Shown: positions 9,661 to 22,797, numbered from the stretch's first letter. The stretch: DNA of 64,000 nt from Acanthornis magna (GCA_036785705.1 JAWUZG010000159.1:744001-808000), one strand, 5' to 3'. The notes: a model not told the origin generated them from the sequence alone. Program-made: numbers and translations.

Positions 9661-12499
9661 GGGGGAAACAGGGGCCTCTCACCAGCCTGGGGTGCAGCTA
9701 ACCATACTCCTGCAGCCGTTTGCCTCCCCAAGGCCTTTCCCGGCCCATTTCCTCTGGGGTGGCCATGCCACAGCCCCCCCATCCCTGCCCCTGCTTCTTG
9801 GGGACACGTGGGCCCTCCCGGCTGCAGTGGGGCAGGGGCAGCTTGGCCATGCCGAAGCCATGCATGGTCACCCCCCTGCATGCTCAGATGGTCGTGCAGC
9901 CCCTCTCGCAGCACTGGGGACTCGCTGCTGCCTCAGGGGCTACCTTATCACACCCCGGGCTGCCAGGCAGTATCTCCTGAGTGCAGGGGAGATGGCAGAG
10001 TGGCCCCAAAAGCTAGACTGCAATGGGGACCCTGTGCTCTCAGGCATCCTCCCACCCATCCTTGCCAGCTCCAGCAGCCACAGCAGAGCAGTGGAGAACA
10101 GGGGCTGCGCTCTGGGGTCTGTCGGTTCCCGGCACAGATTCAATGCTGTTGTGATTCTCAGCCATGTCAGATGCTAATGACCAAGGGAACTGGGATGTTT
10201 TCAGATGAAGTGCCTTCTCCCACCTAGAAATGCCAATGCTTCTCCCTTCATGTGTGAACCCTCCAAATCCTGAGAACAAAAGCCTCTGCTCAAGAGGGAG
10301 AAGAGCAGATGTGGACTCTGCTCATGCCTGCAAGCCCACGGGCTGGCAGGGAAGGAAGGAATTGGGATTCCTCACTACTGGCTCTGCCTGACCTTGAGCA
10401 GGTTGTGTGGGAACTGACAGAGCTCCCATGGGACCTCCTGGCTTCCACAGACCTCGCCAGGAGCCCTCCATGTCGAGGGCTTTCAGCTTGGGCTGTATCC
10501 TGTCCCAACTTCCCCCTTTGCAAAATAGGGTGACAAATCTCAGGGTTGGCCAACAGCTGGGAGAGAGCCATGGCAGGTGAGACAAGCCAGGGAGCAGAAA
10601 TGGCAGGTAAGGGCCCCAAGGCAGCCAGAGCTCAGCCCAGTGCTGAAGACAATCCTGCCCCTCCTCACCCCATGCTGTCCTCCTCCCCAGTTCCTCCAGG
10701 TTTTGGGATGATGCAGCACCCAGCAAAAACATCATCTGTGAATTGCAGCTCCCCCAGTTGCTCTGTCTGCCTGGGAACAGCAGTCCTGAATGTGCTGGAG
10801 AGCCCCAGGACAGCACCACCACCCTGCTGTGCAATGTGAATCCTTGGGGACAGGGACCTGCAGGGGCTGTGTGGGGCACTCTGGGGCTCCCATGGTGCAT
10901 GCCCTGGGAACAGAAGGGCGAGAGTGGCACTTGGCACAGCACCACACTCCCAGGGACAAGCCCTCAGCCTACCTTTGGACAGGATTCTGTATCCACTCTG
11001 CTCGGAGTAGGGGGAAGGCATCCCACCCTGCCTGTGAAATCGAGCTGCTGCCTCCCATTCGTGCAGGAGGTGGGGGGAAAGACTGGTGGTGTCCAAGGCA
11101 GTGGAAATATTCCTAGCATGTCGTCTGCTCCTAAGCCTTGCCATCTCTCTAGGCAGCTCTTTGTCCAAGCACACTGGGAACAATTGGGGTTGCTCAGCCA
11201 GACCGCAGGCTGTCGATCAGCAGAGGGAATGAATGCTCCAGCATACGGAACCCATCTTCTCCCACAGCAAGGGGAGGTGGCCACCAGAAACCGGCCTGTG
11301 GCACAACAGCACAGGCAGAAACAATGCCCGGGCACCCACGCCAGTGCCAGCCCTGGGAGGGAGATGGTGCTCCCCAGCCCTTCCAAGGAACAGCCGAGTG
11401 GGAGGGGGTGGTTGGACATCCCCAGACCCCACGTGGGGCCGGGGATGGCATGGTTGGCACAGCAATGGTGCCCTATGTGCACCCGCACTGCAGATGGCTG
11501 AGGAGGAAGAGATGAGCCCTGGGGGGACAGAGACGAGTCCCCCAAGCTGTGGGATCAGGGTTTGGCCAGCCCCTCTCAGCACCCATCGCCTTCGGGGAGT
11601 CCTATCCAGGGCTCATGCCATTTACTCCCTTGCAGGCACAGCTTCACAAATGGTGCCAGACCCTGCGGTGACAAACCCATCCTGTCCTCAAGAGCCCGAT
11701 CCAGCTTCTCCTCTCCACACCACCCTGAGCAGCCACGGGCTGGTGCTTGGCGGGGGGAGCACCCACCAGCCCCCCGCTGAGGCAGCTCAGCCCATTTCCC
11801 AGCACTCAGCTCCGGTTTATAGGGCTGCTCTGTCCCAGGGGCATCGCTGCCACCGCTAACGAGGTTATCCCAGACCAGGCACCGACAGGGAGGGAAAGCA
11901 GGGTTAACCCTTGTGCCACTGACACATCCCACAGCACGGGGGAGCAGCTTTGCTTGGAAACGAGCTCTTAACAAGCCACAGTGGTGATGGGTGGCTGTGA
12001 AACACCAGGTGAAGATCCCGGTGCCATTCCCATGCCAGCCCTTGCACCGCAGCGTCCCTCCCCTTGGAGCAGCCCCATGTTCATGAGAGCAGCACCAAGC
12101 CCTGAGACCACACCTTGCACCCCGTGCCCACCGCAGCAGCACAGAAAGGACGGTGCGTGTCCCCCATCGTGTCCCCATCCCTCAGCTTTGTTTCACATCG
12201 ACAGCTGGGATGTGGAAAAGGAGCGGGATGCAGCCAGGCTGCAGGCAGGAGGCGTTGGGTGGCCGAGGCCATTGCTGCCCACAGGGACACAGCACGGCTC
12301 GCACTCCTGCGGGAAAATGTGAAGGCTGCGAGCAAGGTCAAGGGCCCTTCCCTCGCTGGGACTCGGCTTCACGCCAGCCCCGGGGTGGCCCCGACCCGCT
12401 GTCCCGCGGGGCTGGGGACTGTCCCTGCACCCTCACCCCACCGCCCCCATCTGCAGGGCTGTCTGGGACACGGGTGGGTGCTGGCAGCGCTCCCCAGGG
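9661..12499. other. Intergenic, moderately GC-rich, no gene recognised
   Basis: Long open frames occur on both strands because the DNA is GC-rich, and none encodes a recognisable domain. I see no transposon ends or tandem repeats. Confidence 0.5.
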
Positions 12500-12733
12500 A
12501 CCACCAACGCAGGCAGCCCTGCTCGCCCGGCTCAGCAGCTGGGCGGGGCGGCGATTGGGGTGGGGGTCCCCAGGCAGGGCCCCTCCTTTTCCGCCCCCGC
12601 TGCTGAGACCCGACAAACTCACGGCACTGCCGGGCGGTGCCCCCCCGCCCCGCCCCCGCTGCAGTGCGCGCTGCGGGGCAGCAGAGGGCGCCAGAGCACC
12701 GCGCAGGGCCCGCGCCCCCCCGCGCCCCCTCCC
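12500..12733. promoter_or_regulatory. Short CpG-rich block next to the 43-bp minisatellite
   Basis: The block contains dense CpG and C-runs (CGGGCGGTGCC, CCCGCGCCCCC) immediately left of the tandem array. It may be a small CpG island or an extension of the array's composition. Confidence 0.35.
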
Positions 12734-13077
12734 CATCGCTCCCCGCACCCACCCCGTCCCACCCTCTGGACACCCCCATCGCTCCCCGCACCCACCCCGT
12801 CCCACCCTCCGGACACCCCCATCGCTCCCCGCACCCAGCCAGTCCCACCCTCTGGACACCCCCATCGCTCCCCGCACCCACCCCGTCCCACCCTCCGGAC
12901 ACCCCCATCGCTCCCCGCACCCAGCCAGTCCCACCCTCCGGACACCCCCATCGCTCCCCGCACCCACCCCGTTCCACCCTCCGGACACCCTCATCGCTCC
13001 CCGCACCCAGCCAGTCCCACCCTCCGGACACCCCCATCGCTCCCCGCACCCACCCCGTTCCCACCTTCCGGACACCC
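12734..13077. repeat. 43-bp minisatellite, 8 copies, with an 86-bp higher-order dimer
   Basis: The anchor CATCGCTCCCCGCACCCA recurs at 12734, 12777, 12820, 12863, 12906, 12949, 12992 and 13035, exactly 43 bp apart each time. After the anchor, copies alternate between a CCCCGT form (copies 2, 4, 6, 8) and a GCCAGT form (copies 3, 5, 7); copy 1 is also the CCCCGT form. The basic expansion unit therefore seems to be an 86-bp dimer. Because 43 is not a multiple of 3, the array creates long open frames in several frames that are not genes. Confidence 0.95.
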
Positions 13078-13560
13078 CGCCCTACGCCCTCCAGTCTCCG
13101 AGCTTCGCTCCCGCATCCACGGCTCCCGTCCCCCTCCCTCTCTCCCCGGGGCATCCTGCCCGCCCTCCTCCAGGATATCTCCCTGCATCCTCAATCCCCG
13201 GGCATCCCTCCCTCCCCCGTCCCCTTTCCTCGACGCATTCCTCTCCCTCATCCCTTCCTCAGCCCCAGTCCGCCTCCTGGCCCCACCGACCCTCCCTCCC
13301 CGCACCCGGCAGGCAGCCCCCCGACCTCGACCCCCCCGCCTCCCGCCGCCAGCAACACCATCTCCCCCGCAGTTCCCACAAGCGCTTTCCCAGCCGGGAG
13401 CCCCGGAGCCACGCTTTTCTTCCACCACCCCAAAGCCGAGCGTCACCCCCAGATACTGCCCGGCCAGGCAATCCCACTCCAGCCCCCCCTGGACTGCCCC
13501 TGCAGCAGCCCCAGCCCCGAGCACCGGCTCCCACCATGCCCAGCAGAGCCCCCCACGCTG
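13078..13560. other. C-rich, CpG-containing tail of the minisatellite region
   Basis: The sequence is a pyrimidine-skewed CCCT/CCTCC-rich + strand with low complexity, open in three frames. It probably shares origin with the array. An AATAAA on the + strand lies just beyond, at about 13608, but no transcript can be assigned to it. Confidence 0.45.
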
Positions 13561-16299
13561 GTTCAGCTCCGTGTTGAGGGCAGGAGCCCCCGGATTTATT
13601 CAGAAGCAATAAAACTGAACCCAAGTGTTCCCGTTCCTTTCTGTCATCCGCGGTCGGTACTGGAGTGTGCCCCCGTCCCACCCCGCACGCCCTGTGCTGT
13701 GCTGGGTCAGGCAGTTCTTCAGTCGGGTTGGCTTTGATAAGAGCAGATTAAAAATAATCATAACAATAACGAGGAGATCCATCACCTCCGTGGGGGCCAC
13801 CTCACGGCTCCTGCTCCCAGCCAGGCGGGATGGGATTTTTAGCTTCCACTGCTGAGGAATTAGCTGCATTTATGCATATATCGATGTTGCCCCTCCCCGC
13901 CCACACAGACCCCGGGGGATGCCGGCGGGTGCCTGTCCCACTGCAGGTGGCCTCAGCAGGGCTGTGTTCCAGGGAGGCAGCAGGAGCACGGGAAGCTGGA
14001 TCCTCTGGAGCCTCCTGGGTGGAGAGAAACCCGGTCTCAGACAGAGCCCCACGTGCTGGCCCAGCTGTGTGGGGTGGGACTTGGGGGGGAGCCGGAGCCC
14101 CCTCCCCGGGCTGCGGCTGTGGAGCAGTTCGACAGAGCACTGCCGGAGCAGGTGAGGGAGAGGGGGAGCACCCACCTTTTCACCAGTTTTTCTACTTGCT
14201 CCATCTCACATATAGCGAATTCTGAGCACACAATGCAGTTATTGAATAAAATTATGCTTTTTTTAGTACTTGTATGCATGTGGTTTTTAAGGCTCTGCCT
14301 AGAAACCAACCTCTGAGCCAGGAGCAGAGACCAGAGGGGAAAGCCAGGCTAGCCCTGGATGGTTGTGGGACAGAGGGATGCAAGCGCAGCACTGCCGACC
14401 ATAGCAGCTGGCAGGTGACACATCCATCCCATGCAGGTGACGTGTCCATCAGTCCTTCCACTCCAGGAAGGAGGAGAAAGCACTCCTGGCTGGGGCAGGG
14501 ATCATTAGGGAGAGTGGCCACCGCAGCCAGCCCGGGGCTGCCTCGCCTCTCCTCTCCCTGTCACTATCTCTGTCGCCCATGGCACCAGCTCTGTCCCCCT
14601 CCCGCAGAGCTCTGCCTGTGCCCGCAAGGACGAGACCTGCCTCCCCTCCGCCATCTCGCTCTCCCTCCAGGCAGCGGAGCCGAGGCGCTGCCAGCTCCAT
14701 CTGCACAGTGCAGCGAGCACCGGGCCAAGGGGCAGGACCCACAATCACATTTCCTTGGAGCACATTGTGCTCCCGCCTTGCCGAGGGTGTTGGAAATGGG
14801 TGGCTGTAATAATGGCGCTGTGAATAACCGCAGCTCACTCACTGTGGCCTCCAAGCTCACTGTCTGCTCCAGCTCCTGCCTCATCCCCTCCCAAGGCTGT
14901 TCCCTGCCATGACGTGCCCTGGTTTCCAACCTGCCTTACAACCTCCTGCCTTGGGCCACATGTCCGCAGTCCCCACACCCCCCCACGGTCTCCCATCAAT
15001 GCTTCCCCTATTGCAGCTGGTTTGGCTTTGACTTGTGTTCTCCTCCCAGCAGGACCCCTACGGACTGGGGACACAAACGCCCCAAACAGGGGCTCTGCTG
15101 CCGTGTGACAGGCAGCGCTGCCCAGACATGGTGCAGCACAAAGGGCTCGTGGAGCTTTTATTGCTGCTGATCCTGCGCGGCTCCCCCAGACCTGCCTAGA
15201 GCAGAGCCTGCCCTTGGAGCCGGCGTTCTGCAAACAGCCTCCCCAGGGCCCTCCCCAGGGCTTGGGCACAGCTCCCCGCTCCCGTGGCAGCTCGGCCGCA
15301 GGGCAGCAGGTTCTCCTCTGCCACCAAACCTGGCTGTGGCTGCGCTGGTGCCATCTGTTCGTCAGGCACAGTCCCGTGTCACGCTGTGCTGTGGGAGCCA
15401 TGCCAAAGCTCCAGGACCCTGCCGGAGCACCCGCGCTGGAACCGGGCTCTGAGTGCCGCGACCGATGCGATTTGCAGCCCCGGTGAAAAGATGAGGGCAC
15501 AGATGCTAGCGGCGTTCCCCAGCTCTGGAGATGAGCCCTGACGGGTGGGGCTGCGGGTGTTGGGGTTGTGGGGGCAGCTTGGAGGGGTGCCAGGGCTCAA
15601 GTGGGGGGCATCTCACCAGACCACCCCCCAGCTGGGTCGATGGGTATCCTGTGGGCTCCCAACAAGGACACAGTAGTCACAGGGCTGGAGTGGCACCGTG
15701 GAGCCTCGGGCTGGGCTCTGTCCCACTCTGTTTGCTCGAGAGTGAAAGGATTTGTCAACAGGGAGCTGATGAGTCCTGCGGGCAGCCAGCTCGCCCTTCT
15801 TCCAGCACCCCCTGTCCAGCAGGTGGGCTCCTGACGGCACACGGCTGTTGCAGGCACCCAGAGCAGGCTGGCCCCGAGTGCTGACTGCACCAGAGGGTCT
15901 GAACCCACTGTCCCATCAAAGCCCCAAGTGTGGGGGTCCTGACCCCACCGCCTGGACAGCACAGCAGCTCTGGAGGCTCTGACCCTCTAAGGTGCTTCTG
16001 CAGGATGCTCAGTGTGATCCGGGCAGTGCTTGGCGCACGGAGCAGCCACACGCGGCGGAGACAGGAATATGCTTTCACCAGGAGAACAAGAAGAGCCTCT
16101 GATGGCTGCCATGTCCCTTGTAAACACCAACTTTGAGAGCATCAAATTACAGCCGCTGCCTCGGCTCCAAACAAGATGGTAATCGGGAGCACGGAGGCAC
16201 CCTGCCCGCATCCTGCCTGCACAGCGGGGAGCACCGGGAGCCTGGAGGCACCACAGAGGCCATGACACCCTCTTCTGCACTGCAGGACTGCCGGGACTC
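13561..16299. other. Intergenic, no gene recognised
   Basis: The block contains an AT-rich patch at about 14215-14290 with AATAAA near 14244 (+). TTTATT near 15157 reads as a poly(A) signal on the minus strand. These could be ends of non-coding transcripts, but nothing else supports them. I recognise no transposon. Confidence 0.4.
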
Positions 16300-17560
16300 A
16301 CTGCGCCCCGACCCCACACAGCGCAGCGACCTAGCGCGCCCCGGGCGAACGGGAGCTCCCCGCCCCCGGCCCCGGCGGAACCGCTGTCCGCTCATCCCCG
16401 AGTGCGGGCGCAGCGTCCCCGTGGCAGGGAAGACACCGCGGTTCGGTGCAGCCCCGTTGGGGCACACCACTGCCCGTCCCCCGCAGCCGTGGGCGTGCGG
16501 CGGGGACGGTTTCCCCCAAGGGCTGGGTGAACCGACCCCCGTGGTCCCGGGCCCGCTGTGCTGCTGCCGCCCTCGCTCCCGGCGTCCCGGCTCGGGAGAT
16601 GCTCAGTCCCACCGAGCCTCCCCGCAGCAAGGCCGGTGTCCGGGCTGCAGCCGCCGCCCCAAGGAGAGCTCGGGGAGGACACAGTCGGGCAGGGCCAGTC
16701 CCGGGGCCGCAGCTGGCGGGATTGGAGGCAGCTGCCCGCAGCGCGGGCCCCCCCTCCCCGCTGCCCGCGGCCCCCCTTCCTCGGGCAGGAGCCGCTCCGG
16801 CCGCTCCCCGCTGAGCGGCCCGGGCTGCGGGGAGGGAGCAGCCCCCGCTCCCTCCTTCTCGGCCCCGGCCGCGGGTAGGACCGAGCCGTTCCTCCCTCCT
16901 CCGCCCGGCCGGTCCCGCACAGCGCGGGGACACCGGGACCGGCCGCTCCCCGCCGCGGGGCTCTGCTGCTCCCCCCGCCGCGGGGGCTCCGCGCTCGGCC
17001 GGGCCGGGGTGCGCGGTGCCGGCGGGGACACGCGGGACCGCGGCTGCGCCCACGCTGCGGCAGCTGGCGGGGGGCGGCGGGGATCAGCTGCGGCCGGGGA
17101 TCAGCTGTGCCCCGCGCCGCCCCTCCGGGGCCCCCCCGCTCCCTGGGGAGCGGCCCCGGCCCCCCCCGCACCGCCCGCCCTGCCCGCCCTACCTGCCCGC
17201 CGCCCTCCCGGCCCTCCCCGGGGCGGCTGGCGGCCGCCCAGCCCGGAGCTGCCCTGCTCCCTCCTCCTCCTCCTCCTCTCCTACTTCTCCTCCTCCCGCG
17301 GGCACAGCCCTGTCTAATCCCACGGGTGTCAAATCCACGCTGCGGCTTTGGCCGTGGCGGGGCCCGAGCGGATCCGATGGGGCCGGTGGGGAGGACGAGG
17401 GAGGAAGGCGCGGGATGCTCCGGCGGGGGCACCCGGCCGAGCCCCCCCTCCCGCACACCGCAGCCATGGCAACGGCGATGGGCTGTCCCAGCCCGGCCGC
17501 AGCGCAGTGAAGGCGAGAGGGACGCAGGGAGGGAAGGAGCCGCCGGGCGATTCCTGAGGG
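16300..17560. promoter_or_regulatory. Large orphan CpG island between COMMD7 and NOL4L
   Basis: About 1.2 kb of very high GC and CpG is comparable in strength to the two gene promoters. It carries three CAGCTG E-boxes near 17060-17105, two of them inside a repeated GGGGATCAGCTG. A CCATGGCAAC half X-box lies at 17465-17474, and pyrimidine mirror DNA (CCTCCTCCTCC) near 17260. No known first exon is visible. It most likely marks an alternative NOL4L promoter, a lncRNA or a regulatory hub. Confidence 0.6.
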
Positions 17561-19980
17561 GCTGGCACACACACAGCCGCTGGAAGCGACCGGAGCCAAT
17601 CCCCCGGCTCCCTTTGTGATGCTTCCTGACACAGATTCCCTCTCCATGGCTGACTTTGCAAGTTTCCCCATCCTCTTCGCCTCCTCGCGCGGTTCCTTTT
17701 CATGCGACTAAATTATACACGAGAGGAGGGACATGCTGGAAATTCTAGTGACAAAATAGAAATGAGCAGATTTGCGCAGGCGGCTGCAGCCCGGCCGCCT
17801 CCGGGACTCCTGCGAGCCAAGAGGGACCGGACCTAGTCCCAGGGCAGCAGCATTAAAGCCCGTGAATTTTGAAATCACCAAGGAAAAGGCTTTTCCTGCG
17901 GCAGCAGAGAAGTGCGGGCGTGTGGAGCAGGATCACGGCCCCTCCGAGCACAGCGGCTGCTGTCCCAGCACACAGCACCCTCGGGGACAGCAGGCGACGC
18001 ATTCACTTCCCCGGAGAAATGTCTTGTTTGGGAGCCAGTAAAAAATATGCAAATCTGGGAAGGCTGGGCCTCAGCTTCTGAGCAGCCTTTCTCCCCTTCC
18101 TCCCCATCCCAGAGCTCCGTGGGGCGAGCTGAGCCCTGGGCAGCCGAGGGAAGGGAAAGGCAGAGCCGGGGGAGCGCGGGGGCGGCAGGCGAGGCGGTAG
18201 GATGAGATTTGGTGTGTCACGGAGCAGGACGGGGAGATGTGCGCGGGATAGCGGCTCCCCCAGACCGCGGGCATGCGGAGAAGGCTCCTGCTCCCGCAAG
18301 CCGGGGTGGGTGGAGCATGCTGTCACTTTTTGGTGCTGGGCAAGCCCGGCATCGCTGTCGCAGGATTGCTGCCTGTGCAATGAGTCAGGAGCAGCGCTGC
18401 CACGTTTTCCTCCTACGGGCAGCGTCCCGTGGCGGGTCGGTCGTGCTCCGCACCGGGACGCGCCCGCACACGCGGTGCTGCTTCAGCTCCGACGCCACGT
18501 GGGTGGGTGAATCTCCGGCAGCGACTCTCCGGGGAAACCCCTCTGCTGCGAAGGATGAGGACACCGACCTGCAGCTCGGACGAGATGTGGAGCGCCTGGC
18601 TCAGGCAGTGATCCCACGGGACACGGGCATATTCCTGTGCCTGCGTCCCACCTCCTCTGCCAGACAATGAAACACTGCCCTCCTTCCCAAGTCGCAGCAG
18701 AACAAATAAAGCAAGCGCCATATGGTGCCAAGACACGTTGGAAATGGGGCCAAGCCCAGGAGGTAGGGGAGGTGGCAAGCCTCCATCCCCACACCAGTCC
18801 CCATCGCCAGCTCCAAGCTAGGGCTGTCCTTGGGGGAGCCCTGTGCCCGCTCCGCCTCCTTCCCCCCGCAGCCACTGCCCCGCTGCCAGGCACAGCTCCG
18901 CATTTCAGCCGTGGCTTTGCCTGCAGTCCTGGGGGAGCACAGAAAACAAACCTATCCCCGAGAGTACTTTTTCCTCTAAGGGCTGGCCCAGGGACATGGG
19001 TGTCACCGCTGGCCTGACTGGGGCGTTGTCAGGAGATACTGCCCTGCACCCTGCCACGGGACAGGGCACCTTGCTACCTCTCCCCCAGAATTATGAACAG
19101 GAGTGGGCACCACAGACAGCTTGTCCCCTAAAGCCCCTGCAGCCCAGGGGCTGGAGGAGAAGCCTCCCAGCTGCTCCAGGCCACCACAGATACAGGACCC
19201 CACTGCAGAAAGAAAGTGGCACCATCTTTCTGCCTGTCCCAGCAATCCCTGCCTGGATCCTCCCACAGCCCTGCAGCTCCTGGATACCCTGTGTGTTTCA
19301 GGCGAGTCACGTCCAAGCACAGGCACCCAGCAGTGAGGTACCTCCCAGGGGAGTTGGGCACCCTATGGCAAGGCTTTCAGAGGTGCTGAGTGCCCGCAGT
19401 TCCCTGCAGCATCCTCTGTGGAGCAGAGCACATCCCTCCAAGAACGCAGCCCACCCTGGCTGCTCAAGGTCCTACTCAGGACAGCAGATTCCAGAGCTTC
19501 CTTGGGAGTAGGAGATGATGAGCTCCTGGGGGAAGAGGGGAATTCCAGGAGCCCCTCACACTCTAACAGACCTTCTGCATGTGCGGCAAGCAAATGTCAG
19601 CCTCGTCTGTGCCTGGGAGCAATGTCACAGAGCTCATGTGGCACCTACTCACCCGCCACCCTCATTCACCCCATTGTCTGTGCAAGGGCCTCCAAAAGGG
19701 AAGCACCTGGCTCTGTCGTCCAGGTTGAATCAAAGTCAGGATCTCTTAGAGGTTTTGTAGCCACAGGGCTCAACTCTCTCACTGCAAACTGAGCAGATCA
19801 TTTGCACCTGAGTCACAGAGATGAGAATCAAGTAAGTTGTGCAAGCAAAGGACTTTGTTGAATCATACACAAAAATGTTCGGATGATAGGGATCAGACAG
19901 GACCCAGGAGTAGCCCACAGATCTCTCCATCTCTGTGCCATTCTCCTTCCTACTTTAAAGAGGTAGCACTGCCTGATGGA
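17561..19980. other. Flank of the orphan island with an octamer site
   Basis: The sequence looks unique. It includes a POU octamer ATGCAAAT at 18047-18054 and an AP-1 type TGAGTCA near 18379. No gene is recognised. Confidence 0.4.
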
Positions 19981-20038
19981 GTGTCCCATGACCTGGCTCT
20001 GCCTACCTGTCTATGTTCCCATGACCTGGCTCCATCTT

Positions 20039-20091
20039 CCCTACCCTACCCTACCCTACCCTACCCTACCCTACCCTACCCTACCCTACCT
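20039..20091. repeat. (CTACC)n microsatellite, 10 perfect units
   Basis: Ten uninterrupted CTACC pentamers span 20041-20090. Just upstream a CCCATGACCTGGCTC block is repeated twice about 33 bp apart. The unit is a pentamer and is not the telomeric hexamer. Confidence 0.95.
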
Positions 20092-22797
20092 ATGGAGCCT
20101 CTGGGAGTCCTCCACACCAATGAATGCTTGACAGCTGCTCTGCAGATCCAAAGCACTGTGTGAAAATAGCATTATTTATTGACAGTGTTACAGGTAATGA
20201 GAAAAGCAAGAGGCAGCCTTGTCCTGCACAGCCTACCTGGATTCCTGTGGAGTAAAAGCGGATGTGGCAGAGGGTCCCAGCTATAGTGCTGTTTGCTGAC
20301 CAGTGGCCGTGGAGGTCTGCCCTAATCCTGGTCCCAGCTCCACTTGGGCTTCCTACCCACCACGTGTTGATAAACAGAAAAAAATGTACAATGGCTGCAT
20401 TGAACTTCCCAGTTAAACAGAACAGCAGTGGCTGCTCAGAAGAGGAACTTCTGCATTATCTTTTGCTCTGTTAATTCAGAGGTGGGACTTGCTGAAACAG
20501 GGACAATCCACAGGGCAAGATCTCGATTTTTGAACACCCCCAGGGTGAGATATCGGGCAGGGTTAAATGCAGCAGGAAAAAGAAGAGCAGCAACCCCAGG
20601 AACAAAGGGGACACTGATATTCTGGGGCAGGCTGAATGCTAGGAGCAGGGAAAGGAGTTACTGGGAGGTGTGGGGTTAGGGCATGCCATGTTCCAGCACA
20701 TGCAGCTGCAAGGTGAGGCTGGGGATCCTAGGTGGATCCCCAGGTACTGACTGGCAATGGGCTGCACCAGAGGCCAGGGATCCTGTCTGGATCACCAGGC
20801 AGCAAAGGGCAGCAGGCTCTGCTGGAGGCTGGAGGTCCAGCACTGGCACTGCAGCCATGCACACAGGACAGTGCCCGCGTGCTGCAGGGTGAGCAGCGGG
20901 CACAGCTGAACCCAGCAAGTCACCGAGCTGCAGGCAGCAACAGCACAGGCAGGGAGAGCAGGAAGGAAACCCAGGCGGGGAGAGCACAAGCAGGGGAACA
21001 CAGGCAGGGTGTGCAGGCAGGGAGCGCAGGCAACAGTGCTGGCAGCAGCAGCAGCCTGCCTAGGGGAGAACCAGGGAAAGCCTTGGGTCCATGCTGTGAC
21101 CCAGCACCTTGCTGCTTCCCAAGCCTCTGATGGTGTGACAGTCCCGGGGGTCTGCAGCCTCCTTTGTGCTGAGCTGGCAGGGTCCTGCTCAGCAGCAGCC
21201 AGGTGGGATCCTGTGCCTGGAGGAGGCATGGCAGAATCAGCCCAGAGCAATCTGTTTGGTTAGAAGTGGGTGGTAAATTAATGGCAATGGAAGAACGACT
21301 CCCCAGTAGCTCCAAAGTGGGGCGTCAGGAACGAGCCGAGCCCTAACGAGCCTCGAGAAGGCTGGAGCCCTCTGTGCCATTTCATCTCTGCTGCTCTGCG
21401 TCGGATTTCCCAGGAGCCCTGCAGCCTCGGCCACATTAATTATGCAAATGAAAAGGTGATGCCAACTCACCATCCCTCGGTAGGGTCCCTGCAAGTGAAG
21501 TTGGGCCTGAGCACTGGCCACTGCCCTGGCTGGGGCAGGGAGGGTCCGGGAGCACATCAGGCAGGATGGATGTTTGCAATAATTATCCAGTCATCCCCTT
21601 CAAGTGTACTGCAGCCATAGCAACAGACAGATGTTCTGTCCCAGCCAGAGTCCGCAGTGAGCTGGGGAGGGAAGCACAAAAATTAACCCATTCAGCCCTA
21701 GGATGGCACAGAATCCACTTTATTCTGGGACCAGTCCACACTTGGACATCCCTGAGGAAATCAGGAAAAAACCCAATCACACAGTCCACAAATTAAAGCA
21801 GGAGAAATTGCCCCAATGCTCTCTTGGCCACTGTCTGACACAGAAAGTTGAATGAGAATCGGCAGCATCCCATGGGATGGTGTCTGGCTCTGTGAGGGCT
21901 CTCTTGTCTCCTGTTCCACACACAAGTAGCCTGGCAGAAGCTCAGCATCTCCTGAGGGTGATGCTGCAGGTGAGGCTTTTCAGCTCTGCTGCTAACCAGC
22001 CTTTGGAGAGGGATGGATGGCACCAGGAACTTGCTCAGGGACAGCCACAAGCTGCTCTGCCATCAACACCCACACAGTGCCCTCAGCACAGACCCCGCTG
22101 GGCACCCAGCTGGGCAGGAGGGGATGGATGAGCCCCATGGACCAGTGTGCACTTCTGAGTTAACAGCTGGGTCAAAGCCTTAAAGTATTCAGAGGTGGGA
22201 TGCAGCCAGACCAAGGAATAGCTGACATTTTGTTATCCTGCTGCTGTACAAGTTCCCAGCATTAAGCCTGAGTCCGTTAAATCTCACCCAGAAATGTCAC
22301 CACAGGGGCCCTTGTGCCCCCCAACACACCAAAAAATATAAACCCATCTTTTCCTGGGGCCTGCTGAGCAGGCAGCACTCCCCAGGCACAAGGTGTCTTC
22401 ACCACCTGTCAGGAATTCCTTCCAGCACTGGCATCTAAATGTTGTAAGGTAATGGGCAGACCCCCTGGTTCACAGTTCCCTCCTGGACGGATCAGAGCCG
22501 CCCACCCCAGCTCTCCCCTCCTGTGCCAGCTGTGCCCAGGGGTCCTGCAGAAGCAGCAGGGATTCCTCAGAAAGCAGTGCAATCCCCTGACCTCAGAGCA
22601 GGCTCGTTGGAAAGCCCCATCCAGATGTTTGCAGCTGCAGATGCTGCTGGAGCATACCCATGGTGAGGATTTCAAAGAAGGGTGAAGGGGCTGGGTAGGA
22701 CAGCCTGAGCAGATGTGCCTGGAGTAACAGATCACACCTGGAAAAATGGAGAGGGCCATCCCCTGGACTGGCGGAGGAAGACAGACCCCCCAGCACA
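20092..22797. other. Intergenic, with a degenerate GCAGG-rich tandem patch and a homeobox/POU site
   Basis: A loose GGCAGGG-rich tandem patch covers about 20940-21045. A composite ATTAATTATGCAAAT at 21435-21449 looks like a homeodomain/POU site. A minus-strand AATAAA occurs near 21720. No protein gene is recognised. Confidence 0.4.

Noticed and set aside
12734..13077. CRISPR array
   Set aside because: Copies are head-to-tail without unique spacers; this is a vertebrate minisatellite.
12153..13737. Overlapping long open frames of 350-470 codons on + and 245-260 on -
   Set aside because: They are products of the 43-bp minisatellite and C-rich flank. A period not divisible by 3 with no stop in the unit opens several frames at once; peptides are Pro/His/Ser repeats.
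20041..20090. Telomeric repeat
   Set aside because: The unit is the pentamer CTACC; the vertebrate telomere hexamer is CCCTAA.
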